64,000 nt of DNA from Morchella semilibera (lineage: Eukaryota; Ascomycota; Pezizomycetes; Pezizales; Morchellaceae). The translations under genes were made by a program, and so were the position numbers. Of the stretch, positions 18,241 through 27,978 are shown one piece after another. Location of the stretch: NCBI GenBank assembly GCA_009192285.1, contig WBVU01000011.1:1608668-1672667 (forward strand), in the 5' to 3' direction. The notes beneath the pieces were generated by a model. It was given only the letters and a program-made list of their open reading frames with translations. It made no database searches and had not been told where the DNA came from. The stretch's first letter is position 1; each line of letters starts with the position of its first letter.

Positions 18241-18783
18241 ATGTCTGAAGCTTACGAACGAGAAAGGTTTGGCGAATACCCTCTTTGAATTTCTGCATGG
18301 AGAGAGGAGAGGGGGGGGGGGATGTTGTACTCTATCTATACCCGGTCGGCTAACCGTACTGTACTGTACGTAAAAGGCAGAACAACGCCCGCCTGGACGA
18401 ACTGGCCTCCAAGGTGACCTCTCTGCGCGACGTCACAATAAACATCTACGACAATGCCCGCGACCAACACATCATCGATGACTCCGTACGTTTTCCTCCG
18501 TCCGTCTAGATTACTTTCTAATTAAACGAGGGGGAGGGAGGGGGGAGGGAGGGGGGGAGAGGGGGAGCTGTCCGGAGAGAATAAATAAATAAATAAATAA
18601 TCTAATAGTATTGGGTGCGCGTAGAGCGATCTGTTTGAGAACTTTAGCTCGAGCTTGAAGCAGTCCACGGCTAGGATCACACGCATGGCCACGAGCGGAA
18701 CAAAGACACAGACACTGAAGATGGCGGCGATCGCTACGGGGACCATAGTCATGCTCTACCTAGTATGGGGCTGGTTCTTCTGA
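18241..18783 (+). CDS. SFT1: Sft1/Bet1-type Qc-SNARE, three exons
   Basis: A 97-residue tail-anchored Golgi SNARE, too broken up by introns to appear as a long open frame. Exons are 18241-18266, 18377-18485 and 18625-18783. Introns 18267-18376 and 18486-18624 are longer than typical here. The second carries a purine run and an AAAT microsatellite. The protein opens MSEAYERERQNNARLDELAS; the SNARE helix covers LASKVTSLRDVTINIYDNAR and SDLFENFSSSLKQSTARITR. A C-terminal membrane anchor (MAAIATGTIVMLYLVWGWFF) ends the chain with no lumenal tail. The layer containing DNARDQ marks the Q-SNARE centre. Filamentous-fungal Sft1 fits best. Bet1 is the alternative; the two are small, related Qc SNAREs. 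Confidence 0.85.
18580..18600. repeat. AAAT microsatellite in SFT1 intron 2
   Basis: About five AAAT units, preceded by a G-rich purine tract at 18527-18570, all within the second intron of the SNARE gene. Confidence 0.85.
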
Positions 18784-19434
18784 AAGTAGGAGCGAAGCAT
18801 AATACGCAGGGGTGTATGGGATAGCAATTAGCGATAGCTTGGAGTCCGTAAGGGGGGCTCGTCCTGGGGATATTAGGTGTACCACTAATCTCAAGTGTCT
18901 GTAGAAAGACTCGTGAGCAGATCCCCCCCATATACATATGTGCTTGAAGCTGGTGAATATCTAGAGCTGCCTATAAATTGGTGTTCTTGAATTTCGGAGT
19001 TTGTTATTATTACCATTTTTTCTTTCTTTTTTTGGTTGGGCCATAATAAAGTAAATCATGTACTTGTCAAATGTTCTTATTTCTCAATTTTTCTCTCTTT
19101 CTCTCGAACTCACCTTTTGCATCATTAGTCACTTAGCTTCAAGCTTCAAAGCATGGCTGGGCCATTTGCTAAGAATCCCTAGACTGTAACAGCTATCCAT
19201 CTTGAAACGTGTCTTTATGGTCTCATTCTGATATTGATCGGGGAAAAAGACAACTATGGCCCTCGGGTGTATGTTCTAGATATCACGCATTTCTCTACGC
19301 TCCACATGCATTTCCAAAGGGGAAAAGAAGGACCCACATTATACACAACCCAAAGTCTCGTCTATCTCTGAGCACCCCTGCCACCACCAATGTCTATCAA
19401 AAAAGTTAGCACTACCCTCCTCTATACACAGGGC
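18784..19434. other. Intergenic region between SFT1 and CAP1 (convergent 3' ends)
   Basis: No gene is supported. It holds the presumed 3' UTRs of the two convergent genes, with a T-rich stretch at 19010-19110. Confidence 0.5.
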
Positions 19435-20608
19435 TTATCTATCCGGAAAAGACCCACCTTGACCCAGCCTGTAGCTGCCAATCTTATCCCAATCAATCTT
19501 CTGTCTCGTGATCGGCAGCTGCCTCCTCAAGCTCTTGAAAGCACCCTCGCTCAGAGCACCAAAGCCTTGTTCAGCTCCTCCTGGTACTTCTTCTCGATGC
19601 CGGCGATCGTCTTTACGACCTCCGCGGCTGAGCCAGAGCTCAGAGACACCTGCACGGGCTTGTTGGTTAGAAGACGCACGTTCCCGTCTCGTAGTAGTGG
19701 ACGTCGACCTGCACGTCCCCACTGAGCTCGGAGCTTGCCGGGTTGAAGACGTAGGTGGAGCGCCAGCGGCCATTCCAGTAGTTTGAGGGACTGTACTTGT
19801 TACCAACGATAACGAGGGCGACGGCGGAGTCGTCTTCGATTGGGTAAACACCAAAAGGCCGGGAGAGAGGGGTAATGCTCTTTGACATGGGGTTCGACGT
19901 CGCGGAGGAGGGATTTTCTGGCGCATGGTTTAGCAGTTAGATTTCTTTTTCTCTCTCTTATTTATCATGGACCGAGTGAGTCTTGTGGCGCGGTTACATC
20001 AAATCGGCGTTCTGGGACTCCGAGAACGTAGGATTGAACATTTGAAGCTTTCTACAACCACCACCACCCCCGAGTACCCCATTAGTAACTCATACAATCC
20101 CCTATTCACATTTTTGATCTTGGGGAAAATCATACCTGCTTCGTGTGATCAAAGTCAAACGAACTCTGACTGCCCACATCAAAGTACCTCCCATCCGGCA
20201 GCTCATTGTACTCGCTAATAATAACTACAACCACCACCACCCTGAGCACATATACCCCCCTAGTTCAGCCCAATCTACAATCCATACCTGCTGGCTACCA
20301 CCTGGTAGCTTTGTGGACACAAGCTGCTCCTTGTTGTACCGCTCCACCGCCGGCGAGATGGCGTCTAGAACGTCCTTGTCATCACCGACGAGGATCTTGA
20401 TATCTATGGCGGCGAATAATCAGTCTCTACTCCTTCGGCAATAGTTTCAGACGGTGCTGAAGGGTACCAAGTGATCACGTCTTGGAGCTGTTGCGGATGA
20501 GGTTAGTTTTTTCCGTAGCTAAGTTGTGGGGGGGGGGGGGAGTAATCACCTCGCCCGGGGAGCATCAAGGACAAAGTTTGATACAGTTTCAATTGTCTCG
20601 GCTGACAT
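19435..20608 (-). CDS. CAP1: F-actin capping protein alpha subunit, frame-disrupted
   Basis: The alpha subunit of the heterodimeric barbed-end capping protein. The start ATG (complement 20608) gives MSAETIETVSNFVLDAP. Conserved parts follow: DKDVLDAISPAVERYNKEQL, EPHVKEHYPSL, YPIEDDSAVALVIVGNKYSP, NYWNGRWRSTYVF, LTNKPVQVSLSSGSAAEVVK, and FKSLRRQLPITRQKIDWDKI with GSYRLGQ near the end. The reading frame breaks at one-base homopolymer slips: G4 at 20557-20560 (one G short of APPGEL), A4 at 19853-19856 (one too many), C3 at 19683-19685 (one short) and A3 at 19561-19563 (one short). Homology runs straight across each. Either the assembly has indel errors here or this copy is decaying. The 3' end may involve a further intron. 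Identity is firm; functionality is not. Confidence 0.87.
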
Positions 20609-21369
20609 TGTTGATGGGGGAAGTATCTGGGGCGTGAACGGAGATGATAGGGGGGGGGGGATGGGGGGAAGCTTATGGGGGGTGTAAGTGAGAGGGGGGT
20701 GAATGAGAGAGAGAGAGCCCCACTACTTTACATGAGTTTTCTTGGCAGCAACACAGCAGTAACAAGCTTGCGAGCTCTATGAAGTACGTACACAACTCGA
20801 TCAAAGCTCGTTTCATAATATTTTGACTGTTTCCTCCAGGCAATATAGTATAATATGTAGCTGCGTGTAGTTTTATAGATGTTAAACCAGCTAGGACCTT
20901 CTTTTTCTCTCTCTCCTTTGGCCTGGTGTTGACTACAGGACGTAATGTATAATACATGTAATATTCGCAGCTGATCATGATTATTTGATTGATCCGTTTT
21001 TTACTCATGAAGCCATCAGCTTAAGATGTATTGTGAGAAACCTCTGCAGTTGATATTCTGTATAGTGGTAGTAGCATGTACGAGTACATATGTAAATAAA
21101 TAATACAGAAGGAACGCGTGATATTCTGTGACTGAGAACCTCATGCTAATGCCAATGATATAAAAGCCAATGATAATGGCAACCCCCCTCCCCCCCCCAA
21201 TACGCCTGATGATAGTTTTTACAGCTGCCGTGAAAGTAAAGCAAGAGAAGAGGAAAATAAAGAAGCAAAAAATAAGCAAATAAATAAAAAATAAGAAAAG
21301 ATATATATACATATATACACCCCAAGAGCAAGAAAACAAGTAAAAAAAAAAAAAGAAAAGAAACCCACC
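20609..21369. other. CAP1 upstream and 3' flank of the Pro/Glu-rich gene
   Basis: No gene is seen. It has G-runs near 20530 and 20650, one TACATGTA at 20953, and an A-rich stretch at 21240-21360. Confidence 0.5.
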
Positions 21370-23034
21370 CTACTGCGTCTCACTCCCAAAACTCATATCC
21401 CCATACCCATAACTCGAATACTGCGACAGCGGCGGCGGCATCGGAAACGTCTCCATCAGCTCGCTCGGCAGCAGCTGGCTCGTCGCAATCGTGATATCCT
21501 CCTCCTCCTCCTCCTCCTCCTCCTCCTCCTCCTCCTCCTCCTGGGACACCTCCGGGAGGACCTGAGAAGCCTGCTGCTCGTCGTCACCCCTCGCCGCAGG
21601 CAGCGGCAAAATCTCTGGCGCCTTCCACTGCGACGGGTCGTTCGCGGGGTCGTACCTCGTCCGCACCGCATCCGGGACCCACTGCGACTCCTGCTCCTGC
21701 TCCTGCGGGTACGGGTATGTACCTGCCGTGTGCAGGAAGCTAGAGGGGAGCTGCTGCGTGCGGTACGGTCTGTAGTGAGGCGCGTCGTCCACGTCCGAGG
21801 GGTCCTCCTCGCTGGCGGTATCCTCGATGATCTGCTGTTCGGATGCGGGGAGCGGTGGTGGTGGTAGTAGCTCGGGCCCGGGGGTGGAGTCGCGGAATGT
21901 GGGCGGTAGTGGGTACGTCATGCTGTGGAAGGAACCCTGCGACTCGGGCTCGGGCTCGGGCTGGGGCTCGGGGGTGTCGCGCGGGAGGTCCTTCTTGTAT
22001 GTCAAGTCCACGCGGAACGTTTCTTGGTCCTCCACCGCCGCTTCCCCGGCGGTGGAGGAGGAGGAGGAGGAGTGTTGGTGTCGCTGCGGGTGCGAGAGTA
22101 TCACGGTGGCGATGCTCTCTTGGGATTCCGTTTCTGTATCTGTATCCGCTTCTTCTTCTGAGGCGGGCCGGCTCTGCGTGGCCTGCGTGGAGAGCGGAGC
22201 TTCCTCTTCGACCTCCCACCATTGGCTGCTGTTGATTTTCCTGCCGGCGCCAGTGGCCGGTGTCGGCGCGTGTGTGTACGGGCCTGTAGTAGTAGTAGCA
22301 GTAGCGGTAGTAGTAGCAGCAGAATTACCGCTCCCCCGTCCCGGACTGGCCATAAACAACCTTCGCTCCGTCCTCTGCCCATCCCCGTCCTCCACCTCCG
22401 CCTCCTTCTTGAGCGGCAGTCTCCCCGTCCCCAACCTCGAAGTCGGCGAGAACTGCGGCGGTGGCGGCGGTAAGCTCTGCCCCCGCTGAAACGGCGAGAA
22501 CGGCGTCGTCGGCGGCGACTTTGAGTCCGGGATCTCGACCAGCACCCTCCGCCGCTTCGGCGTCACCGGCGGCGGCGGCGGCATTGCAACCGCAGAGCTC
22601 ATCGATTTCTGCGACCCTTGCTCCTGCTCTTTCTCCTCCGGGAGTGGTGGCGGCGACGATAACGGCGACGAGGATCCTGCGCCGGAAAAGACGCTGCCCA
22701 CGCCGTCAAGGTCGAATGCAGGCGACTGCGTGACCTGCGCGAACTGCGTCTCGGGGACCTCCTCCACCACCGGGTCAGGATCGGGGGGTGGTGGTTGCCG
22801 CCTCCTACGCTTCCTGGGCTGCTGGGCAGGTGCTGGTGCGGGTGCGGGTGAGAAGCCGAAGGAGGCGAGACCGGCCTGGCGCTTCTCGGAGGAGGGTTGG
22901 TGGCGGCGGCGGATGCATTTGAGGTTTTCGGAGGACCCGGCGAGGCGTGTCTGGACGAGGGAGGGGGGGCGGTGGCGGGTGCTGGCGGGGACGGTCACCG
23001 GTTTTGGGGAGGCGGGGGTCTTGCGTTTGGCCAT
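21370..23034 (-). CDS. Pro/Ser/Glu-rich protein of unknown function
   Basis: A single-exon frame of 554 residues from the ATG at complement 23034 (MAKRKTPASPKPVTVPAS). I do not recognise the function. The protein is largely disordered and very rich in Pro, Ser, Glu and Gln. It has basic patches that look like nuclear localisation signals (PRKRRRRQPPPP, TPKRRRVLVE), a run of about 16 Glu, and a hydrophobic/proline C-terminal stretch, SQLLPSELMETFPMPPPLSQ, that may be a conserved short motif. A nuclear role is an inference. The frame stays open upstream to another ATG at 23211, which would add about 59 residues including a run of roughly 17 Leu read from a GGA repeat. I prefer the downstream start because that extension is repeat-derived. 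Its GC content is markedly higher than that of neighbouring genes. Confidence 0.7.
   Translation of the reverse strand: MAKRKTPASPKPVTVPASTRHRPPSLVQTRLAGSSENLKCIRRRHQPSSEKRQAGLASFGFSPAPAPAPAQQPRKRRRRQPPPPDPDPVVEEVPETQFAQVTQSPAFDLDGVGSVFSGAGSSSPLSSPPPLPEEKEQEQGSQKSMSSAVAMPPPPPVTPKRRRVLVEIPDSKSPPTTPFSPFQRGQSLPPPPPQFSPTSRLGTGRLPLKKEAEVEDGDGQRTERRLFMASPGRGSGNSAATTTATATTTTGPYTHAPTPATGAGRKINSSQWWEVEEEAPLSTQATQSRPASEEEADTDTETESQESIATVILSHPQRHQHSSSSSSTAGEAAVEDQETFRVDLTYKKDLPRDTPEPQPEPEPESQGSFHSMTYPLPPTFRDSTPGPELLPPPPLPASEQQIIEDTASEEDPSDVDDAPHYRPYRTQQLPSSFLHTAGTYPYPQEQEQESQWVPDAVRTRYDPANDPSQWKAPEILPLPAARGDDEQQASQVLPEVSQEEEEEEEEEEEEEEDITIATSQLLPSELMETFPMPPPLSQYSSYGYGDMSFGSETQ
21496..21542 (-). repeat. 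CTC/GAG microsatellite encoding poly-Glu
   Basis: About 16 uninterrupted GAG codons on the minus strand near the C terminus of the unknown protein. Confidence 0.9.
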
Positions 23035-23063
23035 TGGTGCGGTGCGATGCGGTGCGGTGCATG

Positions 23064-23132
23064 GGAGGAGGAGGGAGAGGAGGAGGAGGAGGAGGAGGAG
23101 GAGGAGGAGGAGGAGGAGGAGGAGAAGGAGGA
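23064..23132. repeat. GGA repeat upstream of the unknown gene
   Basis: A nearly pure GGA/TCC tract of about 69 bp lying 30 bp upstream of the preferred start codon. It is probably in the 5' UTR or promoter and would be read as poly-Leu from the upstream ATG. Confidence 0.88.
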
Positions 23133-23410
23133 TTTGTATTGGGAGACGCGCTTGCCAACAGCAGCGCCCGGACCCAACACGCACGCACACCCGGCAAATC
23201 AAATCGTCCATGCAGGTCCGCTCATGCCGTGACTGCAAAAATGAACCCGGCCGCAGATCACGATTCCATACCTTGCAGAAATTGAAACCGCGCCCTTCCC
23301 CAATTATGCGGACTGCATTAAAACCAACACCTGCACGCGGTGATTCATTATCTCTATAATATTACATTCTCTATTGCTGCGCTGGCGGCGGATCAGCGGA
23401 CGGACCGGAC

Positions 23411-23440
23411 CGACGACGACGACGACGACGACGACGACGA
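23411..23440. repeat. CGA trinucleotide repeat
   Basis: Ten pure CGA units in the spacer between the unknown gene and the MFS gene. Confidence 0.9.
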
Positions 23441-23601
23441 ACGGACTTTGAAACCGGGCTGCGTGCGCTGTAACCGGGCGGTTGGATTCGTTGGTGGCAC
23501 AGGCCGCAGGATGCGAGTGATGGGCTGTGATTTCTCGGTGCGGTGCGGTGCGGTGGTCTGGTTTTGTGCATTTCAATCATTTCCCCGACTACAGTACCTA
23601 A

Positions 23602-23700
23602 AGGTAATGATAGTAATGATGGTAATGATAGTGATGATAGTAATGATAGTAATGATAATAATAGTAGTAATGATAGTAATAGTAGTCACAATAATAGTAC
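23602..23700. repeat. Imperfect TAATGATAG minisatellite
   Basis: Imperfect 9- and 6-bp units built on TAATGATAG/TAGTAA, about 100 bp, next to the 3' end of the transporter gene. Confidence 0.8.
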
Positions 23701-23757
23701 TCAAACTAATCTCCTCAAGCTCTACAATTAATTGATCCCCTCCCTCGAGATCCCCCC

Positions 23758-25387
23758 CTAATCAACATAATGCCCCACAAACCCACACGCAACCGCCAGC
23801 AGCCCGCAGCACCCCAACAGCATCTCCTCCCCCCGCACCCTCCCCACCGCTCCCAGCGCTCCCACGACCAGCACCCCCACCGGCATCCTCATGAGCGCAT
23901 ACACCCCCGCCCTATTCGCATCGCCCACCACGCGGCCCTTGAGCGTGCCCATGGCCGGGAAATACACGCCCACGCACACCTCAAACACGCAGAACCCGTA
24001 GAACACGGCCTGCTCGCTGCCCGCACCATACACGACTGTGTACAGCGCCGCGCCGCCCGCCGCGAACGTGCACACGAGCAGCCGCGAGTGGCCCATGGTG
24101 GACGAGAGGGCAAAGAGGTGGGAGCCCAGGTTCATGCACGCCATGAAGTTGGCAAAGATGATCCCGTAGGGGAGCGGGGTGGCGGTGGTGGACTGGAGCG
24201 TGGGCGACCACAGAAAGACAAAGATGTACATTGATGCCTCGAGGCAGCAGGATGAGACTGCGAGGGCGAGGATGCGCGGGTCTGTGAGGTGAGTATATTA
24301 TATTATAATTATTATAGTAATGGGGGAGAGCTGTATATCAAACTCAACTTACCATTAAACACCACAGCGACTGCATTCCGCGACACCGCACCCCCGGGCA
24401 TACCAGTCCTGGCCCCATAATTTTCATTCTACCTCACCGTACGTACTCTGTCAGTCCAGTCCAGTCTTGTCCGGTCCGGTCCGCCCGAAGATCAATCAAT
24501 TCCCACACGCACCCAAGTGACCCCCACCACCGCAAACGCCAGAATCAGCATCCCCGCCGCCGCAACAAACGGCCCCTCCCTCGTCCCCGTCCCCCACACC
24601 AGCCACTCGGCGACCACGCCCGCCGCCACGGCCACCACCGAGTTGACCGCTGTCAGCACGCCAAATAGCTTTCCGAGCGCGCCGGGATCGCGCCGCGCCA
24701 GCCCCCGTGCGCAGAACTCCGTCACCATCCACGACTCGAAGCAGCTGTACAGGATGGCCGTGGACACGCCGCCGAGCAGCCGTCCAGCGTAGAGCACGGG
24801 TGTGCGCCGGGAGAGCGTCGACAGGCAGGAGAGCGCGTAGAGGACGCAGTAGCTCTGGCACAAGAGGCGCCGGCCGAATCTATATGTATATCCGCATTAT
24901 GTAGTGTTCTAGTGAGCTATATACATTCAATTTATACAAGTATATACGAACCTGTCCGCAAGACTACCGACGAAATACGCGCTGACGGCGCCAGAGAGGA
25001 AGCCGGCCGTAAACAGCCTCGCCACTGTCTCCTCCGAGAAACCCATCTGGTCGCGGTAGAGCGCATAGATATGCGCGCCCTTTTCAATCACTCGGGGCAG
25101 GGCAGTCAGTTAGCTTGTGTACTAACTACTTGTAGCTATTCGTCCCAAAGACAGACCTGGAGCCAATCCGCGCCCATGACAAGGACGTATACGATAATGT
25201 AGAGGCGTCTGAAGCTCGATGCCGCATCCTTCAGCGTGCCCACCTCGTCGGGGGCGGCGGAGTGGTTTCCCTCTGCACTGCCCGGTCCTCTGGCGGCGTT
25301 CGAGCGCTGGCGGAAAAAGAGGAAACTGCAGATCGTCCCCAGCGTTATGAAGTTTGCCGTGTAAAACATCGTTGGAGTATTTTCCAT
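23758..25387 (-). CDS. MFS transporter, MFSD5/MOT2-like (molybdate-anion type)
   Basis: A major facilitator superfamily membrane protein like MFSD5 (MOT2), a family linked to molybdate uptake. Five or so exons join in frame. N-terminal TM1 is FYTANFITLGTICSFLFF. Then come YIIVYVLVMGADWLQ spliced to GAHIYALYRDQMGFSEETVA, the loop GSLADRFGRRL, CQSYCVLYALSCLSTL, YAGRLLGGVSTAILYSCFES and WMVTEFCARGL. The second half includes GMPGGAVSRNAVAVVFNDPR, SMYIFVFLWSPTL and PYGIIFANFMACMNLGSHLF. The end is CGFVGHYVD. Two starts are possible: ATG at 25387 (MENTPT) or 25369 (MFYTAN). The splice after TWVR into NENYGARTG is clear. Codons are very GC-rich. The family is well supported; the substrate is inferred. 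Confidence 0.88.
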
Positions 25388-25789
25388 GCGTGTATTGTGT
25401 TTTTTTTTTTTATGGGGGAGGAATGGGCAGGCGCTGCAATGGTAAATATACAACTGAATATCACATATGCTCGCTCTATACGCGGTTGGATAGAATAAGT
25501 GACCCTCCCATTCAGAGTCTTGTGGATTCGGCCATCACCCTTTTTTTTATTCATTTGGTTGTGGGCAAAAAGCAATTGTTCAATGACATTACCGCAGTAC
25601 AAAGCGCTAGACAGAACGGATTCTTTTTTTGACCTCATGCAATTCACTGAATACACATGGAAAAAAAAATGGTGAAACAGGAAAAAAAAAAAAAAAAAAA
25701 AAGAGAAAAAATGAATAAACCACGCTTTTTTGTACATGGAGGATCACAAACAACGCCTGGCATCTCTAAATCCAAACATGATATCCCGC
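25388..25789. other. MFSD5-like upstream and KAR2 3' flank
   Basis: A short spacer with T and A homopolymer runs near 25400, 25540 and 25683-25702. No gene is seen. Confidence 0.5.
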
Positions 25790-27978
25790 TTACAACTCGT
25801 CGTGATTGGTTGGTTCTTCGTCAGATCCACCGGCACCAGCATACACTATAAGAAGAACCGTTAGTCAACCAATTCCACACAACAATAAAACAGATCTGAT
25901 GGAATGAAACTTACTCTTGCTAGTGATCGGGTAGGCGACCTGGCTGAGTTTCTCCTTCTGTTCGTCAAAGTCCTCAGTGGTGGCAGTGGAAGCGTTCTCC
26001 TCAAGCCACTCGGTGGTTTCCTTAACGGCAGCCAAAAGAGTCTCCTTGTCATCTTCATCAAGCTTGCCACCAAGACCCTCCTCGTCGTTGACCTGGTTCT
26101 TCAAAGAGAAGGCATAGTTCTCCAGGCCATTTCTAGCCTCAACTCTTTCTCTGTTGGCCTTGTCCTCGTCGGCGAATTTCTCAGCCTCGGCAACCATGCG
26201 GTCAATCTCTTCTTGGCTCAAACGGCCGCGCTCGTTGGTGATGGTGATGCTCTCGGCCTTCCCGGTAGCCTTGTCAGCGGCTGAAACCTTGAGGATACCG
26301 TTGGCATCGAGTTCGAAAGAAACCTCGATTTGGGGAACGCCACGAGGGGCGGGGGGAATGCCAGTGAGCTCGAATTTGCCCAAAAGGTTGTTGTCCTTGG
26401 TCATAGAACGTTCACCCTCAAAGACCTGAATCAAGACTACAGGCTGATTATCGGCAGCAGTGGAGAAGATCTGAGACTTGCGAGTGGGGATAATAGTGTT
26501 GCGGGTAATGAGCTTGGTCATGACACCACCGGTAGTCTCGATACCAAGAGTCAATGGGTTGACATCCATGAGAACAATCTCATCGGTTCCCTCCTCCCCA
26601 GACAAGACACCACCCTGAACAGCGGCACCGTAGGCAACAGCTTCATCGGGGTTGATACCCTTGGAGGCTTGCTTCCCAAAGTATTCCTCCAAGAGGGCCT
26701 GAACCTTGGGAATACGGGTAGATCCACCAACAAGAACGATGTCGTCAACTTCACCCTTTTTGACTTTAGCGTCCTTGAGGACCTGCTCAACAGGCTTGAG
26801 GGTCTTCTTGAACAAATCGAGATTGAGCTCTTCAAACTTGGCACGGGTAAGGGTCTCAGAGAAGTCCTTGCCTTCGTGGAAAGCCTCAATTTCGATACGA
26901 ACTGACATCTGGGAAGAAAGAGTACGCTTGGCCTTCTCAACCTCACGCTTTAGTTTACCCATGGTCTTGAGGTCCTTAGTGATCTCAACACCGTGCTTCT
27001 TGTTGTAGATCTTGGTAAAGTGCTGGATAACGCGGTGGTCGAAATCCTCTCCTCCGAGGTGGGTATCACCGGCGGTAGCCAAGACCTCGAAAACACCCTG
27101 ATCAATGGACAGAAGGGAAACATCGAAAGTACCACCACCAAGATCATAGACAATAATTTGGCGCTCACCACCCTGCTTATCAAGTCCATAGGCGATAGCG
27201 GCAGCGGTAGGCTCGTTGACAACACGAAGAACGTTAAGACCGGCGATGGCTCCCGCATCCTTAGTGGCTTGACGCTGAGCGTCATTGAAGTAAGCTGGGA
27301 CGGTGACAACGGCGTGGGTAACAGTCTTCATGAGGTATCCCTCAGCAATCTCCTTCATCTTGCCAAGAATCATGGCTGAGATCTCCTCGGGAGTGAAAAT
27401 TCTCTCGGCACCGTTGACTTTAACCTCAACGACAGGGTTTCCGTTCTTGTTGATGACATTGAAGGGGAAGTGCTTGATGTCAGTCTGAACGTCCTTGTCA
27501 TTGAACCTTCGCCCAATCAAGCGCCTAAAAAGAGTTATTAGCACCAGTAACCAATTATTGAGGTATCAAGGAAGCAACATACTTGACGTCGAATACGGTG
27601 TTGGTGGGGTTGGCCGCATATTGGTTCTTAGCGGCGTCACCAACCAAACGTTCATCATCGGTGAAGGCGACATATGATGGAGTGATACGGTTTCCCTGGT
27701 CGTTTACCAAAATCTCGACACGACCAGATTTCATTACACCAACACAGCTAATTATCGGATTGTAAAAGTTAGATCTAATTCCTCTCATAAAGATTCAATA
27801 TTGATTAGACTTACGAGTATGTAGTTCCTAGATCAATACCAATGACAGTGCCATAGTTCTCAGCTTCACTATCTGAAGCGGCCGAGGCAGGTGAAAGAAA
27901 AAGAAGAGGCGCCAGGAAAATGAAGAAGAGGTAGAGGACCGCAGTCCATGCTACCGGTTTGCCCTTGTTATCGATCAT
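25790..27978 (-). CDS. KAR2: ER Hsp70 chaperone BiP
   Basis: The lumenal Hsp70 of the ER. The first exon gives a hydrophobic signal segment ([20 protein letters not shown]) and then [13 protein letters not shown]. Later exons cover [36 protein letters not shown], the phosphate loop [14 protein letters not shown], the adenosine motif [20 protein letters not shown], and a substrate-binding domain starting [13 protein letters not shown] final 18-codon exon after an intron at about 25850-25914 encodes [17 protein letters not shown], so the HDEL retrieval signal sits alone on the last exon. About 660 residues. The start is taken at 27978 ([11 protein letters not shown]); an in-frame ATG at 28026 would add 16 residues of no family likeness. 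Identity is certain. Confidence 0.96.

Noticed and set aside
22730-23359. Plus-strand frame of 209 codons over the GGA repeat
   Set aside because: It is antisense to the Pro/Glu-rich gene and owes its length to the GC-rich repeat.
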